Assembly: GCA_963726615.1 (NCBI GenBank)
Contig: CAVSCX010000003.1
Coordinates: 372,001 to 436,000 of the forward strand
DNA: 64,000 nucleotides
Source of the DNA: CAWDZK01 sp963726615
Lineage (GTDB): Bacteria; Actinomycetota; Actinomycetes; JACCUZ01
Direction: 5' to 3'
In this document: positions 6,860 through 15,140 of the stretch, piece by piece
Layout of the letters: every line of letters begins with the position of its first letter
How positions within the stretch are numbered: position 1 is the first letter of the stretch
Notes under the pieces: model-generated
What the model was told of the DNA's origin: nothing
The model's database searches: none
What the model saw: the letters and a program-made list of their open reading frames with translations, nothing else
Program-made: the position numbers and the translations under genes

Positions 6860-9529
6860 ATGACCTGCCCCAGCTGCGGGACGGACAACCCCGACGCCGC
6901 GAAGTTCTGCATCTCGTGCGGGGCGCGGCTGGCACCTGCATGCCCCAGCTGCGGCACGCAGGTGGTCCTCGGGGCCAGGTTCTGCGCGGAGTGCGGCACC
7001 GGGATCGCTGACCCTGCTCCTGGCGAGGCCGCGGCATCCGGGCCGGTCGCCGCGAGCACGGACTCGGGACCCGTGGCCGAGCGCCGGCTCGTGAGCGTGG
7101 TCTTCGCCGACCTGGTCGGCTTCACCACGCTGTCCGAGGACCGCGACCCGGAGGAGACCCGGGAGCTGCTGACGGAGTACTTCGACACGACCCGGGTGGT
7201 CATCGAGCGGTACGGCGGGACCGTGGAGAAGTTCATCGGCGACGCGGTCATGGCGGTGTGGGGCACGCCGGTGGCGCACGAGGACGATGCCGAGCGGGCC
7301 GTCCGCAGCGCACTCGAGCTTGTCGACGCGGTGCGCGCGATAGGTGCCCGGACCGGGGTGGCCGGTCTGCAGGCACGGGCAGGCGTGCTCACCGGCGAGG
7401 CGGCTGTGACTCTCGGCGCCAGCAACCAGGGCATGGTCGCCGGCGACCTGGTCAACACCGCCGCGCGGCTGCAGTCGTCGGCAGACCCCGGGTCGGTGTT
7501 CGTCGGCGACGCGACGCAGCACGCCACCGCGGAGTCCATCGGGTACGAGCCGGCCGGGTCCCTCACCGTCAAGGGGAAGTCCGAGCCGGTCGTCGCTCAT
7601 CGCGCGGTCCGTGTGCTCGCGAAGCGTCGCGGGTCCGGCCGGCCGGACCAGCTGGAGGCGCCGTTCACCGGGCGCCAGGTCGAGCTGCGCACCCTCAAGA
7701 ACTTCCTCCACGTCACCGGCGAGGAGAAGCGGGCGAGGCTGGTCTCGGTGATGGGCCAGGGAGGCATCGGAAAGAGCCGTCTGGCCTGGGAGCTGCAGAA
7801 GTACATCGACGGGCTGACCGAGAACGTCTACTGGCACCACGGCCGGTGCCCGGCGTACGGCGAGGGCGTGAGCTTCTGGGCCCTCGGCGAGATGGTCCGC
7901 AGTCGCGCCGGGATCCTCGAGGGCGAGCCGGCCGAGCTGGCCGGGAAGAAGCTGACCGACACGGTCGTGGAGTTCGTGCCCGACGAGCACGAGGGGCGAT
8001 GGGTCGAGTCCGCCCTGCGCGAGCTGCTCGGCCTGGACGGAGGAGCGGGCGAGACATCGGGCCGGAAGCGGGAGACCCTGTTCGCGGCCTGGCGTACGTT
8101 CTTCGAGCGGATCGCCGAGCGCGGCACCACCGCGCTCGTGTTCGAGGACCTGCACTGGGCCGACTCCGGTCTGATCGACTTCGTGGAGCACCTGCTCGAG
8201 TGGTCCCGTCACCAGCCCCTCTACGTCGTGACGCTGGCCCGGCCTGAGCTGTTGGACCGGCGGCCCGGCTGGGGCGCGGGCCGCCGCAACTTCACCTCGC
8301 TCGACCTCGAGCCGCTGAGCGACGACGCCATGCGCGAGCTCCTGGGCGGGCTGGTCCCTGGGCTTCCCGCCGAGGTGGCAGGACGGATCCTGGAACGCGC
8401 CGAGGGCGTCCCGTTGTACGCCGTCGAAACCATCCGGATGCTGCTCGCCGAGGGCAGGATCGAGCCGGCCGGCGGCTCGTTCCGGCCGGTCGGTGACCTC
8501 ACGGTGCTCGCGGTCCCCGAGACCCTGCACGCCCTGGTGGCGGCCCGGCTGGACGGCCTGCCCGGCGCGGACAGGGCCCTGGTGCAGGAAGCCTCAGTCC
8601 TCGGCAGGACGTTCACGCTGCTGGCCTGCGCCGACGTCTCGGGCCGCGACCCGGCCGACCTGGAGCCCCGGCTGCGCGACCTGGTCCGCCGCGAGCTGTT
8701 CGTGCTGGACGTCGACCCGCGGTCACCGGAACGCGGACAGTACGGGTTCGTCCAGGAGCTGGTGCGGGAGGTGGCCTATGGCACGCTCGCCCGGCGGGAC
8801 CGGCAACGGCTGCACCTGGCTGCGGCCCGCCATTTCGAGGAGCACGGGGACGACGAGATCGCAGGGGTCCTCGCCACGCACTACCTCGCGGCCTACCGTG
8901 CCGGCCCCGAGGGCGCGGACGGTGAGGCGGTCGGCAACCTCGCGGTGCGGGCGCTCCGGGCGGCGGCCGAGCGCGCCTCCAGGCTCGGCTCCACGGTTGT
9001 CGCGCTGGACTATCTGGAGCGCGCGCTCGAGGTGACCACCACCGAGGCCGACCTCCTCGCGCTGCACCTCGCGGCCGGCGAGGCAGCGACCGACGGCGGC
9101 CGGGATGCCGCCGCGCGCGGGCACCTCTCCGCCGCGATCGACCTGACCCGTGCCGGCGGGGACCGGCAAGGCGTCCGACGATCCCTGGGCATAGGAAGCA
9201 TTCCCGATGACCGGAGGGCTGCGCCCGCAGTACGGTCAGCCTCGAGCGGAGGGAACCGTATGCCTGTCTTCATGATCGAGCGGCGCTACGCCGACGAGCT
9301 CGAGCTCACCACCGACGGCGTCGCCGGGATCAACAGGGTCAACGACGAGGAGGGCGTCCGCTGGCTCTACTCGTTCCTCTCGGCGGACAAGCGCAAGACC
9401 TACTGCCTGTACGAGGCGCCGTCGGCCCAGGCGATCCGCGACGCCGCGGTGCGGGCCGGGCTGCCGGCCGACGTCGTCGTCGAGGTGACCTCCCGGGTCG
9501 AGCCCGACGGGTCCCTCACCGGCATCTGA
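6860..9529 (+). CDS. Zinc-ribbon / class III cyclase / AAA ATPase, truncated and run into DUF4242
   Basis: The open frame encodes 889 residues. Order: double zinc ribbon (CPSCG...CISCG...CPSCG...CAECG, residues 3-47); class III nucleotidyl cyclase domain (about 75-250) with both metal Asp residues (FADLVGFTTL, IGDAVMAVWG) and the Asn/Arg of VNTAARLQ; AAA/STAND ATPase with Walker A GQGGIGKS near 297 and Walker B VFEDLHWAD near 430; winged-helix-like and TPR-like helices to about residue 770. The TPR array then stops at GDRQGV, a low-complexity linker follows, and the frame enters a complete DUF4242 protein from 9260. The paralogue at 23161-26481 is 1106 residues, so this copy appears to have lost its C-terminal third. 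A one-base shift near the junction would give a stop (TAG) at 9193-9195. Confidence 0.8.
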   Translation: MTCPSCGTDNPDAAKFCISCGARLAPACPSCGTQVVLGARFCAECGTGIADPAPGEAAASGPVAASTDSGPVAERRLVSVVFADLVGFTTLSEDRDPEETRELLTEYFDTTRVVIERYGGTVEKFIGDAVMAVWGTPVAHEDDAERAVRSALELVDAVRAIGARTGVAGLQARAGVLTGEAAVTLGASNQGMVAGDLVNTAARLQSSADPGSVFVGDATQHATAESIGYEPAGSLTVKGKSEPVVAHRAVRVLAKRRGSGRPDQLEAPFTGRQVELRTLKNFLHVTGEEKRARLVSVMGQGGIGKSRLAWELQKYIDGLTENVYWHHGRCPAYGEGVSFWALGEMVRSRAGILEGEPAELAGKKLTDTVVEFVPDEHEGRWVESALRELLGLDGGAGETSGRKRETLFAAWRTFFERIAERGTTALVFEDLHWADSGLIDFVEHLLEWSRHQPLYVVTLARPELLDRRPGWGAGRRNFTSLDLEPLSDDAMRELLGGLVPGLPAEVAGRILERAEGVPLYAVETIRMLLAEGRIEPAGGSFRPVGDLTVLAVPETLHALVAARLDGLPGADRALVQEASVLGRTFTLLACADVSGRDPADLEPRLRDLVRRELFVLDVDPRSPERGQYGFVQELVREVAYGTLARRDRQRLHLAAARHFEEHGDDEIAGVLATHYLAAYRAGPEGADGEAVGNLAVRALRAAAERASRLGSTVVALDYLERALEVTTTEADLLALHLAAGEAATDGGRDAAARGHLSAAIDLTRAGGDRQGVRRSLGIGSIPDDRRAAPAVRSASSGGNRMPVFMIERRYADELELTTDGVAGINRVNDEEGVRWLYSFLSADKRKTYCLYEAPSAQAIRDAAVRAGLPADVVVEVTSRVEPDGSLTGI
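9207..9236 (+). promoter_or_regulatory. Probable promoter of the DUF4242 gene
   Basis: ATGACC at 9207-9212, an 18-nt spacer and TACGGT at 9231-9236 resemble a sigma-A promoter. It lies inside the linker of the long cyclase frame and about 25 nt before the DUF4242 ATG, which supports DUF4242 being its own gene. Confidence 0.4.
9260..9529 (+). CDS. DUF4242 family protein (SCO4226-like)
   Basis: An 89-residue ferredoxin-like-fold protein: MPVFMIERRYADELEL at the start, VNDEEGVRWLYSFLSADKRKTYCLYEAPS in the middle and LPADVVVEVTSRV at the end. The family includes the Streptomyces nickel-binding SCO4226; the physiological role is unclear. ATG 9260 has a good ribosome-binding site (GGAGGGAACCGT) and a plausible promoter just upstream. 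It is in the same frame as the truncated cyclase ORF, so automated callers would fuse the two. Standalone DUF4242 proteins are normally this size, so I read it as an independent gene. Confidence 0.75.
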   Translation: MPVFMIERRYADELELTTDGVAGINRVNDEEGVRWLYSFLSADKRKTYCLYEAPSAQAIRDAAVRAGLPADVVVEVTSRVEPDGSLTGI

Positions 9530-9554
9530 GCGCGTCCGCCACGGGTCGCCGCAC

Positions 9555-12473
9555 TCACGGCAGGAGCCCGCGGGACGACGCATAGTGGGCCGCCTCGGTG
9601 CGGTTCGCCGAGCCCGTCTTGGCGAGGATGCTGCGCACATGGTTGGCGGCGGTGTTCTCGCTGATCACCAGGCGCCGGGCGATGGCCCGGTTGCTGAGCC
9701 CCACACCGACGAGCAGCAGCACCTCCGTCTCGCGCGGCGTCAGGCCGTCGACACCCGCCCTGTCCGCGGGCGCCTGACCGATGCCGGCGAGACCCGCGAG
9801 CACCCGCTGCTGGCCCAGCGGCTGGGCCAGCCGGCGCGCCCGCTCGGCCAGCTCGGCGACCCGGGCCGCGGGCGCGTGCACCCGGTCCAGGTGCCGGGCC
9901 CAGGCGGCCAGGGTCAGCGCCAGGTGCGCGGAGGCACCCATCCGCGAGTCCATCGCCTCCGCCGCCGCGAAGCAGGTGTCCGGGTCACCGCGGCCGAGCA
10001 CCGAGTCCGCCGAGCCGAGGTAGCGGTCGGCACTGCCGAAGACTGCGACGAACTGGCCGGCCACCAGGTTCTTGCCGGCGTACTCGGCCAGCATCGGCCG
10101 TAGCCGGTCCAGCGCCGTCCGGTCGTCGAGGGCGAGAGCCGCCTCGGTCAGGAAGGTCAGCACAGCCGGCCACTGGGACGAGGACTCCTGGCTGCGCAGG
10201 TCCTCACTCATCAGCTGCGCCAGGAGCCGCGCTGCAGGTCGCCGCATGCCGAGCCCGGTGTAGAGAGCGAGCAGGCCCGGCGCCCAGTGCTCGGTGGGCG
10301 CCTCGTCCCCGGTGACCAGGCTCCGGACCTGTTCCAGCGCGCCGGTCTCGCGGCGGACCATGAAGACCTGCAACCCGTAGGAGCCCTCGGTGTCGTCGGT
10401 GCCGAAGGAGTCGCCGAGCTCCAGCAGCGCCCCGCACGAGCGTTCCGCCGTCTCGAACTGACCGGCTGCCAGCTGCCGGCCGTAGTCGAGGCAGCCGGCC
10501 ATGTAGGCGTAGAACTCCTGGCCGGTGCCGCGTGCCGAGCGGAGCAGGTCCTGCCGGGCCCGTTCCACGCCCGCCGGGTCGCCGCTGAGGTAGGAGACGA
10601 CGCCGCGGAAGTACGCCGCCGGACCGAGGTGGCCGAGGTCGCCGGTCTGGTCGGCCAGGTCGGACAGCTCGGTGGCCCTGGCCAGCTTCGCGGGGGCGTC
10701 CTGCGGGCGCAGGCCCAGCCACAGGCTGGCCTGCAGGGCGTCGGCGAGCAACCGTTCGTCGCCCAGCCGGCGGGCCAGCTCGACCGCACGACCGCCGACC
10801 GAGCCCGCCTGCTCGGTCGCCCCGGTGAAGGCCAGCGCCCGCCCGAGGCTGGCCAGTGCCTGGACGTACAGGGGGTCGTGCTCGTCGTGCGCGATCTGGT
10901 CGAGGGCGGCGGTGAGCAGCTCCACCGCCCGGTGCCCCGGTCGGCCGGGGCGCCAGGAGGCGGCTTCGAAGCCGACGGCAGCGAGCACCCTGGTCCGCGG
11001 CGTCACGCTGGACGACACCTGCTCGTAGAGGTCGCGGGCGTGCGCGAAGTCGCCGCCGAGCAGGTAGCTGTGGGCGGCCTGGATCCGGTGCAGGTCGCGC
11101 TGCTCCGGCTCGTCGCTGAGGCCGGCCGCCTGCTCGTACCACCGGCCCGCCTCCTGGTGGGCGAGGCTGGAGTCGGCCAACCTCGCGGCCTCCAGCAGGT
11201 AGTGCAGGGCCTTGTCGGTGTGGCCGAGCACCCGGGCGTTCGCGTAGTGGTGTGCCAGGCGGCGTACCGGTGGCTCACCCACTGCCTCCTCCAGGGCCAC
11301 CGCCACCCGGGCGTGCTCCGCGGCGCGGCGCGGCGTCGGCATCAGCTCGAGGACCGTCTGCCGGGCCACGGCGTGCGGGAACCGGTACTCGCCCTCCATT
11401 CGGGGCGAGGGCTCGAGCAGCCCGAATGCGAGGGCGTCGTCGATGGCGGCGAGCGTCGTGACGGGGGTCCACTCGCCGGCCGCCAGCAGGGTGCCGAGCT
11501 CGAACTCCTCCCCGATCACGGCCGCGAGCTCGAGCACCTGCCGGTGCGGCTGGTCCAGCCGCTCGAGCCGGCTCTGCAAGGTGTCCCGGACGGACTCGGG
11601 GGCCGAGAAGCTGCCGGAACGCAGGGCGGCCAGACCACCGCGGCCGGCCAGGTCGCGCCAGACCTCCCGGAGGAAGAACGGGTTGCCTCCGGTCTGGTCC
11701 CGCAGGATCGCGGCCGGGACCCGGGCCCGCAGCGGCGTCACGTCGGCCTCGTCGGCCAGGTAGCTCGCGATGTCCTCGGTGTCCAGGCCGCCGAGGTCGA
11801 GACGCCGGACGCCCTCCAGCCGGTAGAGCTGGGCCACCGCGTGCACCAGGACCCCGGACCGGTCCGGCGCCGTGGACCTGGAGGTCGCCACCACGAGCAG
11901 CCGCGCGTCGGTGGTGCGCTCGACCAGGTGGCTGAGCAGGCTCAGCGCGGTCGGACCGGCCCAGTGCAGGTCCTCGAGCGCGAGCACCACCGGCCGCTCG
12001 GCGGCGGCGACGAGAACGGCCTCGACGACGGCGTCGTACAGCTCTCGTTGGTACTCGGGCTCGGCAGCGGCAGCCGGCTCGCGCCTCCGTCCGCCCACGG
12101 CGGCGAGCCGGCGGAGCAGGGCGCCGGCGCGGGCCGGGTCGTCGCCGCCGACGGGCAGCTCGCCCGCCTCGAGCGCGTCGTGCAGCGCGAGCACCGGCTC
12201 GACGAACGGCTGGTACGGCGGGCCGAACTCTTTCACGCAGCTGCCGAGCAGCACGGCCGCGCCCTCGGCGTGCAGGCGGACCGCGACCTCGGCCAGCAGC
12301 CGGGTCTTCCCGGCCCCGGGCTCGCCGCCGATGAAGACGGCCTGGCGTCGGCCGGCGGCCGCGTGCTCCCAGGCCTCCTCGAACGCCGCCAGCTCACGCT
12401 GGCGTCCCACGAGTGTCGGGAGGCCGACGTCGGACCACCGCGACGGCATCACCGGACGAGTCCATCCGGCCAT
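9555..12473 (-). CDS. Large LuxR-family (LAL-type) ATP-binding transcriptional regulator
   Basis: A 972-residue regulator. The N-terminal AAA/STAND ATPase has LVGRQRELAAFEEAW, Walker A GGEPGAGKTRLL (about residues 48-59) and Walker B VVLALEDLHWAG. A long helical TPR-like region follows. The C-terminal LuxR helix-turn-helix is LTPRETEVLLLVGVGLSNRAIARRLVIS...TAANHVRSIL (about 905-960). Such proteins act as ligand- or protein-gated activators, often of adjacent operons. It is divergent from the flavin oxidoreductase gene, with a 22-bp perfect palindrome between them. The ATG at 12473 has a weak ribosome-binding site; a downstream ATG at 12449 is also possible. The stop lies 25 nt from the end of DUF4242. 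Confidence 0.9.
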   Translation of the reverse strand: MAGWTRPVMPSRWSDVGLPTLVGRQRELAAFEEAWEHAAAGRRQAVFIGGEPGAGKTRLLAEVAVRLHAEGAAVLLGSCVKEFGPPYQPFVEPVLALHDALEAGELPVGGDDPARAGALLRRLAAVGGRRREPAAAAEPEYQRELYDAVVEAVLVAAAERPVVLALEDLHWAGPTALSLLSHLVERTTDARLLVVATSRSTAPDRSGVLVHAVAQLYRLEGVRRLDLGGLDTEDIASYLADEADVTPLRARVPAAILRDQTGGNPFFLREVWRDLAGRGGLAALRSGSFSAPESVRDTLQSRLERLDQPHRQVLELAAVIGEEFELGTLLAAGEWTPVTTLAAIDDALAFGLLEPSPRMEGEYRFPHAVARQTVLELMPTPRRAAEHARVAVALEEAVGEPPVRRLAHHYANARVLGHTDKALHYLLEAARLADSSLAHQEAGRWYEQAAGLSDEPEQRDLHRIQAAHSYLLGGDFAHARDLYEQVSSSVTPRTRVLAAVGFEAASWRPGRPGHRAVELLTAALDQIAHDEHDPLYVQALASLGRALAFTGATEQAGSVGGRAVELARRLGDERLLADALQASLWLGLRPQDAPAKLARATELSDLADQTGDLGHLGPAAYFRGVVSYLSGDPAGVERARQDLLRSARGTGQEFYAYMAGCLDYGRQLAAGQFETAERSCGALLELGDSFGTDDTEGSYGLQVFMVRRETGALEQVRSLVTGDEAPTEHWAPGLLALYTGLGMRRPAARLLAQLMSEDLRSQESSSQWPAVLTFLTEAALALDDRTALDRLRPMLAEYAGKNLVAGQFVAVFGSADRYLGSADSVLGRGDPDTCFAAAEAMDSRMGASAHLALTLAAWARHLDRVHAPAARVAELAERARRLAQPLGQQRVLAGLAGIGQAPADRAGVDGLTPRETEVLLLVGVGLSNRAIARRLVISENTAANHVRSILAKTGSANRTEAAHYASSRGLLP

Positions 12474-12506
12474 CCCGTCACGCTATGTCCGGGATCGTCG
12501 GGGCGT

Positions 12507-12528
12507 CGATGGTCAGATCTGACCATCG
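12507..12528. promoter_or_regulatory. 22-bp perfect palindrome, candidate operator
   Basis: The half-site CGATGGTCAGA is followed immediately by its exact reverse complement. It lies between the divergent starts of the LuxR-type ATPase (12473) and the flavin oxidoreductase (12632), 34 nt from the former. It is much longer than chance would give and suits a dimeric regulator. The regulator could be the LuxR protein itself or an unlinked factor. Confidence 0.6.
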
Positions 12529-12584
12529 CCGTCGCCCGCCTCAGGTCGGGCAGTTCGGGTCATGCGCGGGCGGCTCCGCGTCCC

Positions 12585-12590
12585 TAGCGT
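12585..12590 (+). promoter_or_regulatory. -10 box of the flavin oxidoreductase gene
   Basis: TAGCGT matches the actinobacterial TANNNT -10 pattern and lies 41 nt before the GTG at 12632, leaving room for the GAGAGGG ribosome-binding site. No convincing -35 was seen, which would suit activator dependence. Confidence 0.4.
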
Positions 12591-12631
12591 CGAGGGACAC
12601 AGACGGAATCACAGAGAGGGTGTGCGACAAC

Positions 12632-14002
12632 GTGAGCACGCAGACGATCAAGGACCTGGCCGCGCAGGTGTCCGGCAGGGTCGTGACCCCGCGCGACGGC
12701 GAGTACGAGGACGCCCGGCACGTGTACAACCAGATGATCGACAAGCGGCCGGCGGCCGTGATCCGGTGCGCCGACGCGGCTGACGTGGCCGCGGTGGTGC
12801 GGCACGCGGCCGAGAGCGGCCGGCCTATCGCCGTGCGCGGTGGGGGCCACAGCGTCCCCGGCTTCGGCACCGCCGACGACGCCGTGGTGGCCGACCTGTC
12901 CGGGCTCGACCGGGTCGAGGTCGACACCGAGAAGCGGATCGCACGGGCCGGCGGCGGCGTCACCTGGAACGGCTTCAACGAGGCAACCGGCAAGCACGGC
13001 CTGGCCACCACCGGCGGCATCGTCTCGACGACCGGCATCGGGGGCCTGACGCTCGGCGGCGGGATCGGCTATCTGACCCGCGGCTACGGCTTGTCCTGCG
13101 ACAACCTGCTCTCCGCCCAGGTCGTGACGGCCGATGGCCGGACGCTCACCGCGAGCGAGACCGAGAACGCGGACCTGTTCTGGGGACTGCGCGGCGGCGG
13201 CGGGAACTTCGGCGTCGTCACCGAGTTCACCTACCGGCTGCACCCGGTGTCAGAGATCTACGGCGGCCCGATGTTCTTCGAGATCTCCGACGGCGCGGAC
13301 ATCCTCGCGTACTTCGGCGACTTCATCCGCAGCGCGCCGCGCGAGTACGGCGGCTTCCCGGCGTTCCAGATCGCGCCGCCGCTGCCGTTCGTGCCGGAAA
13401 ACCGGGTCGGAGAGCCGTTCGTCGCGGTGGTGTCCTGCTGGACCGGGTCCCCCGCCGACGGCGAGAAGATCCTGCAGGGCTTCCGCGACGTGGCCGCCCC
13501 GGTCGCCGAGCACGTGGGGGCGATGCCGTACGCGGCGCTGAACAGCGCTTTCGACGCTCTGGTCCCGCCGGGCCTGCAGCACTACTGGAAGGCGAGCTTC
13601 GGCGGCGACCTCACGCCCGAGGTCATCGCGGCGCACATGGAGCACGGACCCAAGGTGCCGGTGGTCAACTCGACCGTGCACCTGTACCCGATCAACGGTG
13701 CGGCACACGACGTCGCCCCCGACGCCACCGCGTTCGGGCACCGGGACGCGAGCTTCGCCACCGTGATCGCCGGGATGTGGCCGGACCCTGCCGACAACGA
13801 AGCCAACACCCAGTGGGTGAAGGACTACTACTCGGCGATCGCACCGCACTCCCAGCCGGGCGGCTACATCAACTTCGCCTCGAGCGACGACGAGGGCAAG
13901 GTCGCCGAGAACTACGGCGCCAACTACGGGCGGCTCCGCGAGGTGAAGCGCCGGTACGACCCGGACAACCTGTTCCGGCTGAACCAGAACATCCAGCCGT
14001 AG
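12632..14002 (+). CDS. FAD-linked oxidoreductase, berberine-bridge (BBE) type
   Basis: A 456-residue flavoenzyme with an FAD-binding PCMH domain and a C-terminal BBE motif (LREVKRRYDPDNLFRLNQNI). RGGGHSVPGF near residue 70 supplies the histidine that binds FAD through C8-alpha, and GLSCDNLL near 130-137 supplies the cysteine for the second link, so the flavin is probably bicovalently bound as in gluco-oligosaccharide oxidase. These enzymes oxidise sugars, alcohols or secondary-metabolite intermediates with O2; the substrate is not evident. The GTG at 12632 is preceded by GAGAGGG; GTG at 12620 is in frame but overlaps that site. No signal peptide. A divergent LuxR-type ATPase is the likely regulator. 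Confidence 0.9.
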   Translation: MSTQTIKDLAAQVSGRVVTPRDGEYEDARHVYNQMIDKRPAAVIRCADAADVAAVVRHAAESGRPIAVRGGGHSVPGFGTADDAVVADLSGLDRVEVDTEKRIARAGGGVTWNGFNEATGKHGLATTGGIVSTTGIGGLTLGGGIGYLTRGYGLSCDNLLSAQVVTADGRTLTASETENADLFWGLRGGGGNFGVVTEFTYRLHPVSEIYGGPMFFEISDGADILAYFGDFIRSAPREYGGFPAFQIAPPLPFVPENRVGEPFVAVVSCWTGSPADGEKILQGFRDVAAPVAEHVGAMPYAALNSAFDALVPPGLQHYWKASFGGDLTPEVIAAHMEHGPKVPVVNSTVHLYPINGAAHDVAPDATAFGHRDASFATVIAGMWPDPADNEANTQWVKDYYSAIAPHSQPGGYINFASSDDEGKVAENYGANYGRLREVKRRYDPDNLFRLNQNIQP

Positions 14003-14018
14003 GCTCCTCCCGCGGCAC

Positions 14019-14052
14019 GCGGACCCGGCCGGACGCCTCCGGCCGGGCCCGC
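14019..14052. terminator. Bidirectional hairpin between convergent genes
   Basis: GCGG-a-CCCGGCCGGA, loop CGCC, TCCGGCCGGG-c-CCGC forms a 14-bp stem with one A/C mismatch. It lies 17 nt after the flavin oxidoreductase stop and 36 nt after the SGNH stop on the other strand. There is no T-tract. Confidence 0.65.
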
Positions 14053-14087
14053 GGCATCTGGGCGACGGAGCGCGCATCGAGGGCGAG

Positions 14088-14960
14088 TCAGGCCAGTGGC
14101 GCGAAGCCGTGCCCGGCCAGGACGCGCGCGATCAGCGCGTTGCCCTTGCCGGAGGGGTGCGTGTAGTCACCGGCGAGCAGGTCGTTCGCGGGCTGGCTGC
14201 CGTCCGACCCGTTGAACGCGTGGTAGATGTCGGCGCAGGCGAACTGGTTCGCCTCGGCCGCGGCGCAGAGCATCTCGTCCCAGGCGTCGTGCACCAGGAC
14301 CGTCCGCTTCTGCTGTGACCGGGACAGGTGTGCGTCCTGCCAGCCGATCCAGTCGTTGTACTTGTTGATCGTGCGCAGGATGGTGGGGCTCCCGGCACGC
14401 CAGCCCGCGATCTGTGAGTACAGCCGCTCGAACTTCGGCCGGAACTCCTCAGCGGTGGAGACCGCGCACTCGAGGTCCACCTTGGACCAGTCGGCCAGGC
14501 TGCTGGTCGTTTCGTCGAACGTGGTGCCACACGGCTCGTCGCCGCCGAGCGCGATGCTGTTGTGGGCGACGCCGACGATGATGGCGTCGGCCGAGCTGAG
14601 CTGCTCGCGGAACCCGTCCAGCTCGGCCAGCAGCTCGGGCAGCGTCAGACCGGTGTGCTGCGACAGGTTCGTCGTCTCGACCCTCCTGCCGGTCGCCTGT
14701 GTCAGCGCGTCGGCGTACTGGTCGACGAACCCGGTGCATCCCGGACAGTCATCTGAGCTGTTGTACGGGATCGAGTCACCGATCACCACCAGGCTGAGGG
14801 CCTGGGGCGTGCTCGCCGCCGGCGACGGCGGTCTGGGCCCCGAGCCGGAACACCCTGCCAGCGCGAGCAGCGCGAGCACGGAGATCACGACAGACCTGCT
14901 CAGCCGTGGGTACCGGAGTCCCTGCCTCGACTGCCGGCCACGGAATGGCTGAGTCAGCAT
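14088..14960 (-). CDS. SGNH/GDSL-type hydrolase lipoprotein
   Basis: A 290-residue secreted lipoprotein. The signal peptide ends in the lipobox LALAGC near residue 36. The SGNH hydrolase fold then shows VVIGDSIPYN (block I, catalytic Ser), VGVAHNSIAL with Asn (block III region) and GDYTHPSGKG near the C-terminus with the catalytic Asp-x-x-His. Likely activity is esterase or acyl hydrolase at the cell surface, substrate unknown. Several Cys residues (CPGC, C in EPCG, LEC, MLC, FAC) suggest disulfides. I chose ATG 14960; an in-frame start at 15008 would put an Arg-rich extension before the signal peptide. Confidence 0.85.
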   Translation of the reverse strand: MLTQPFRGRQSRQGLRYPRLSRSVVISVLALLALAGCSGSGPRPPSPAASTPQALSLVVIGDSIPYNSSDDCPGCTGFVDQYADALTQATGRRVETTNLSQHTGLTLPELLAELDGFREQLSSADAIIVGVAHNSIALGGDEPCGTTFDETTSSLADWSKVDLECAVSTAEEFRPKFERLYSQIAGWRAGSPTILRTINKYNDWIGWQDAHLSRSQQKRTVLVHDAWDEMLCAAAEANQFACADIYHAFNGSDGSQPANDLLAGDYTHPSGKGNALIARVLAGHGFAPLA

Positions 14961-15140
14961 CGCGCACCCCCGACGCTCGCGCCGGATCGTCCCGGCCAGG
15001 CGGCGCAAGGACCTCGGCCAGAGTCAACCGGGGCGGGCCCGAGGTCAAGGGGCGGCGGCCGATGTCACGGCGACTTCGGTCGAGGTCCGGACCTCTGGTC
15101 GCCAGCCGGGTCGGCGGGTAGCGGGGGCGACCCAGGCTCG

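Noticed and set aside
10287..12587. 766-codon frame on the plus strand
   Set aside because: It is antisense to the LuxR-type ATPase and lacks any recognisable motif; the ATPase frame has Walker and HTH motifs.
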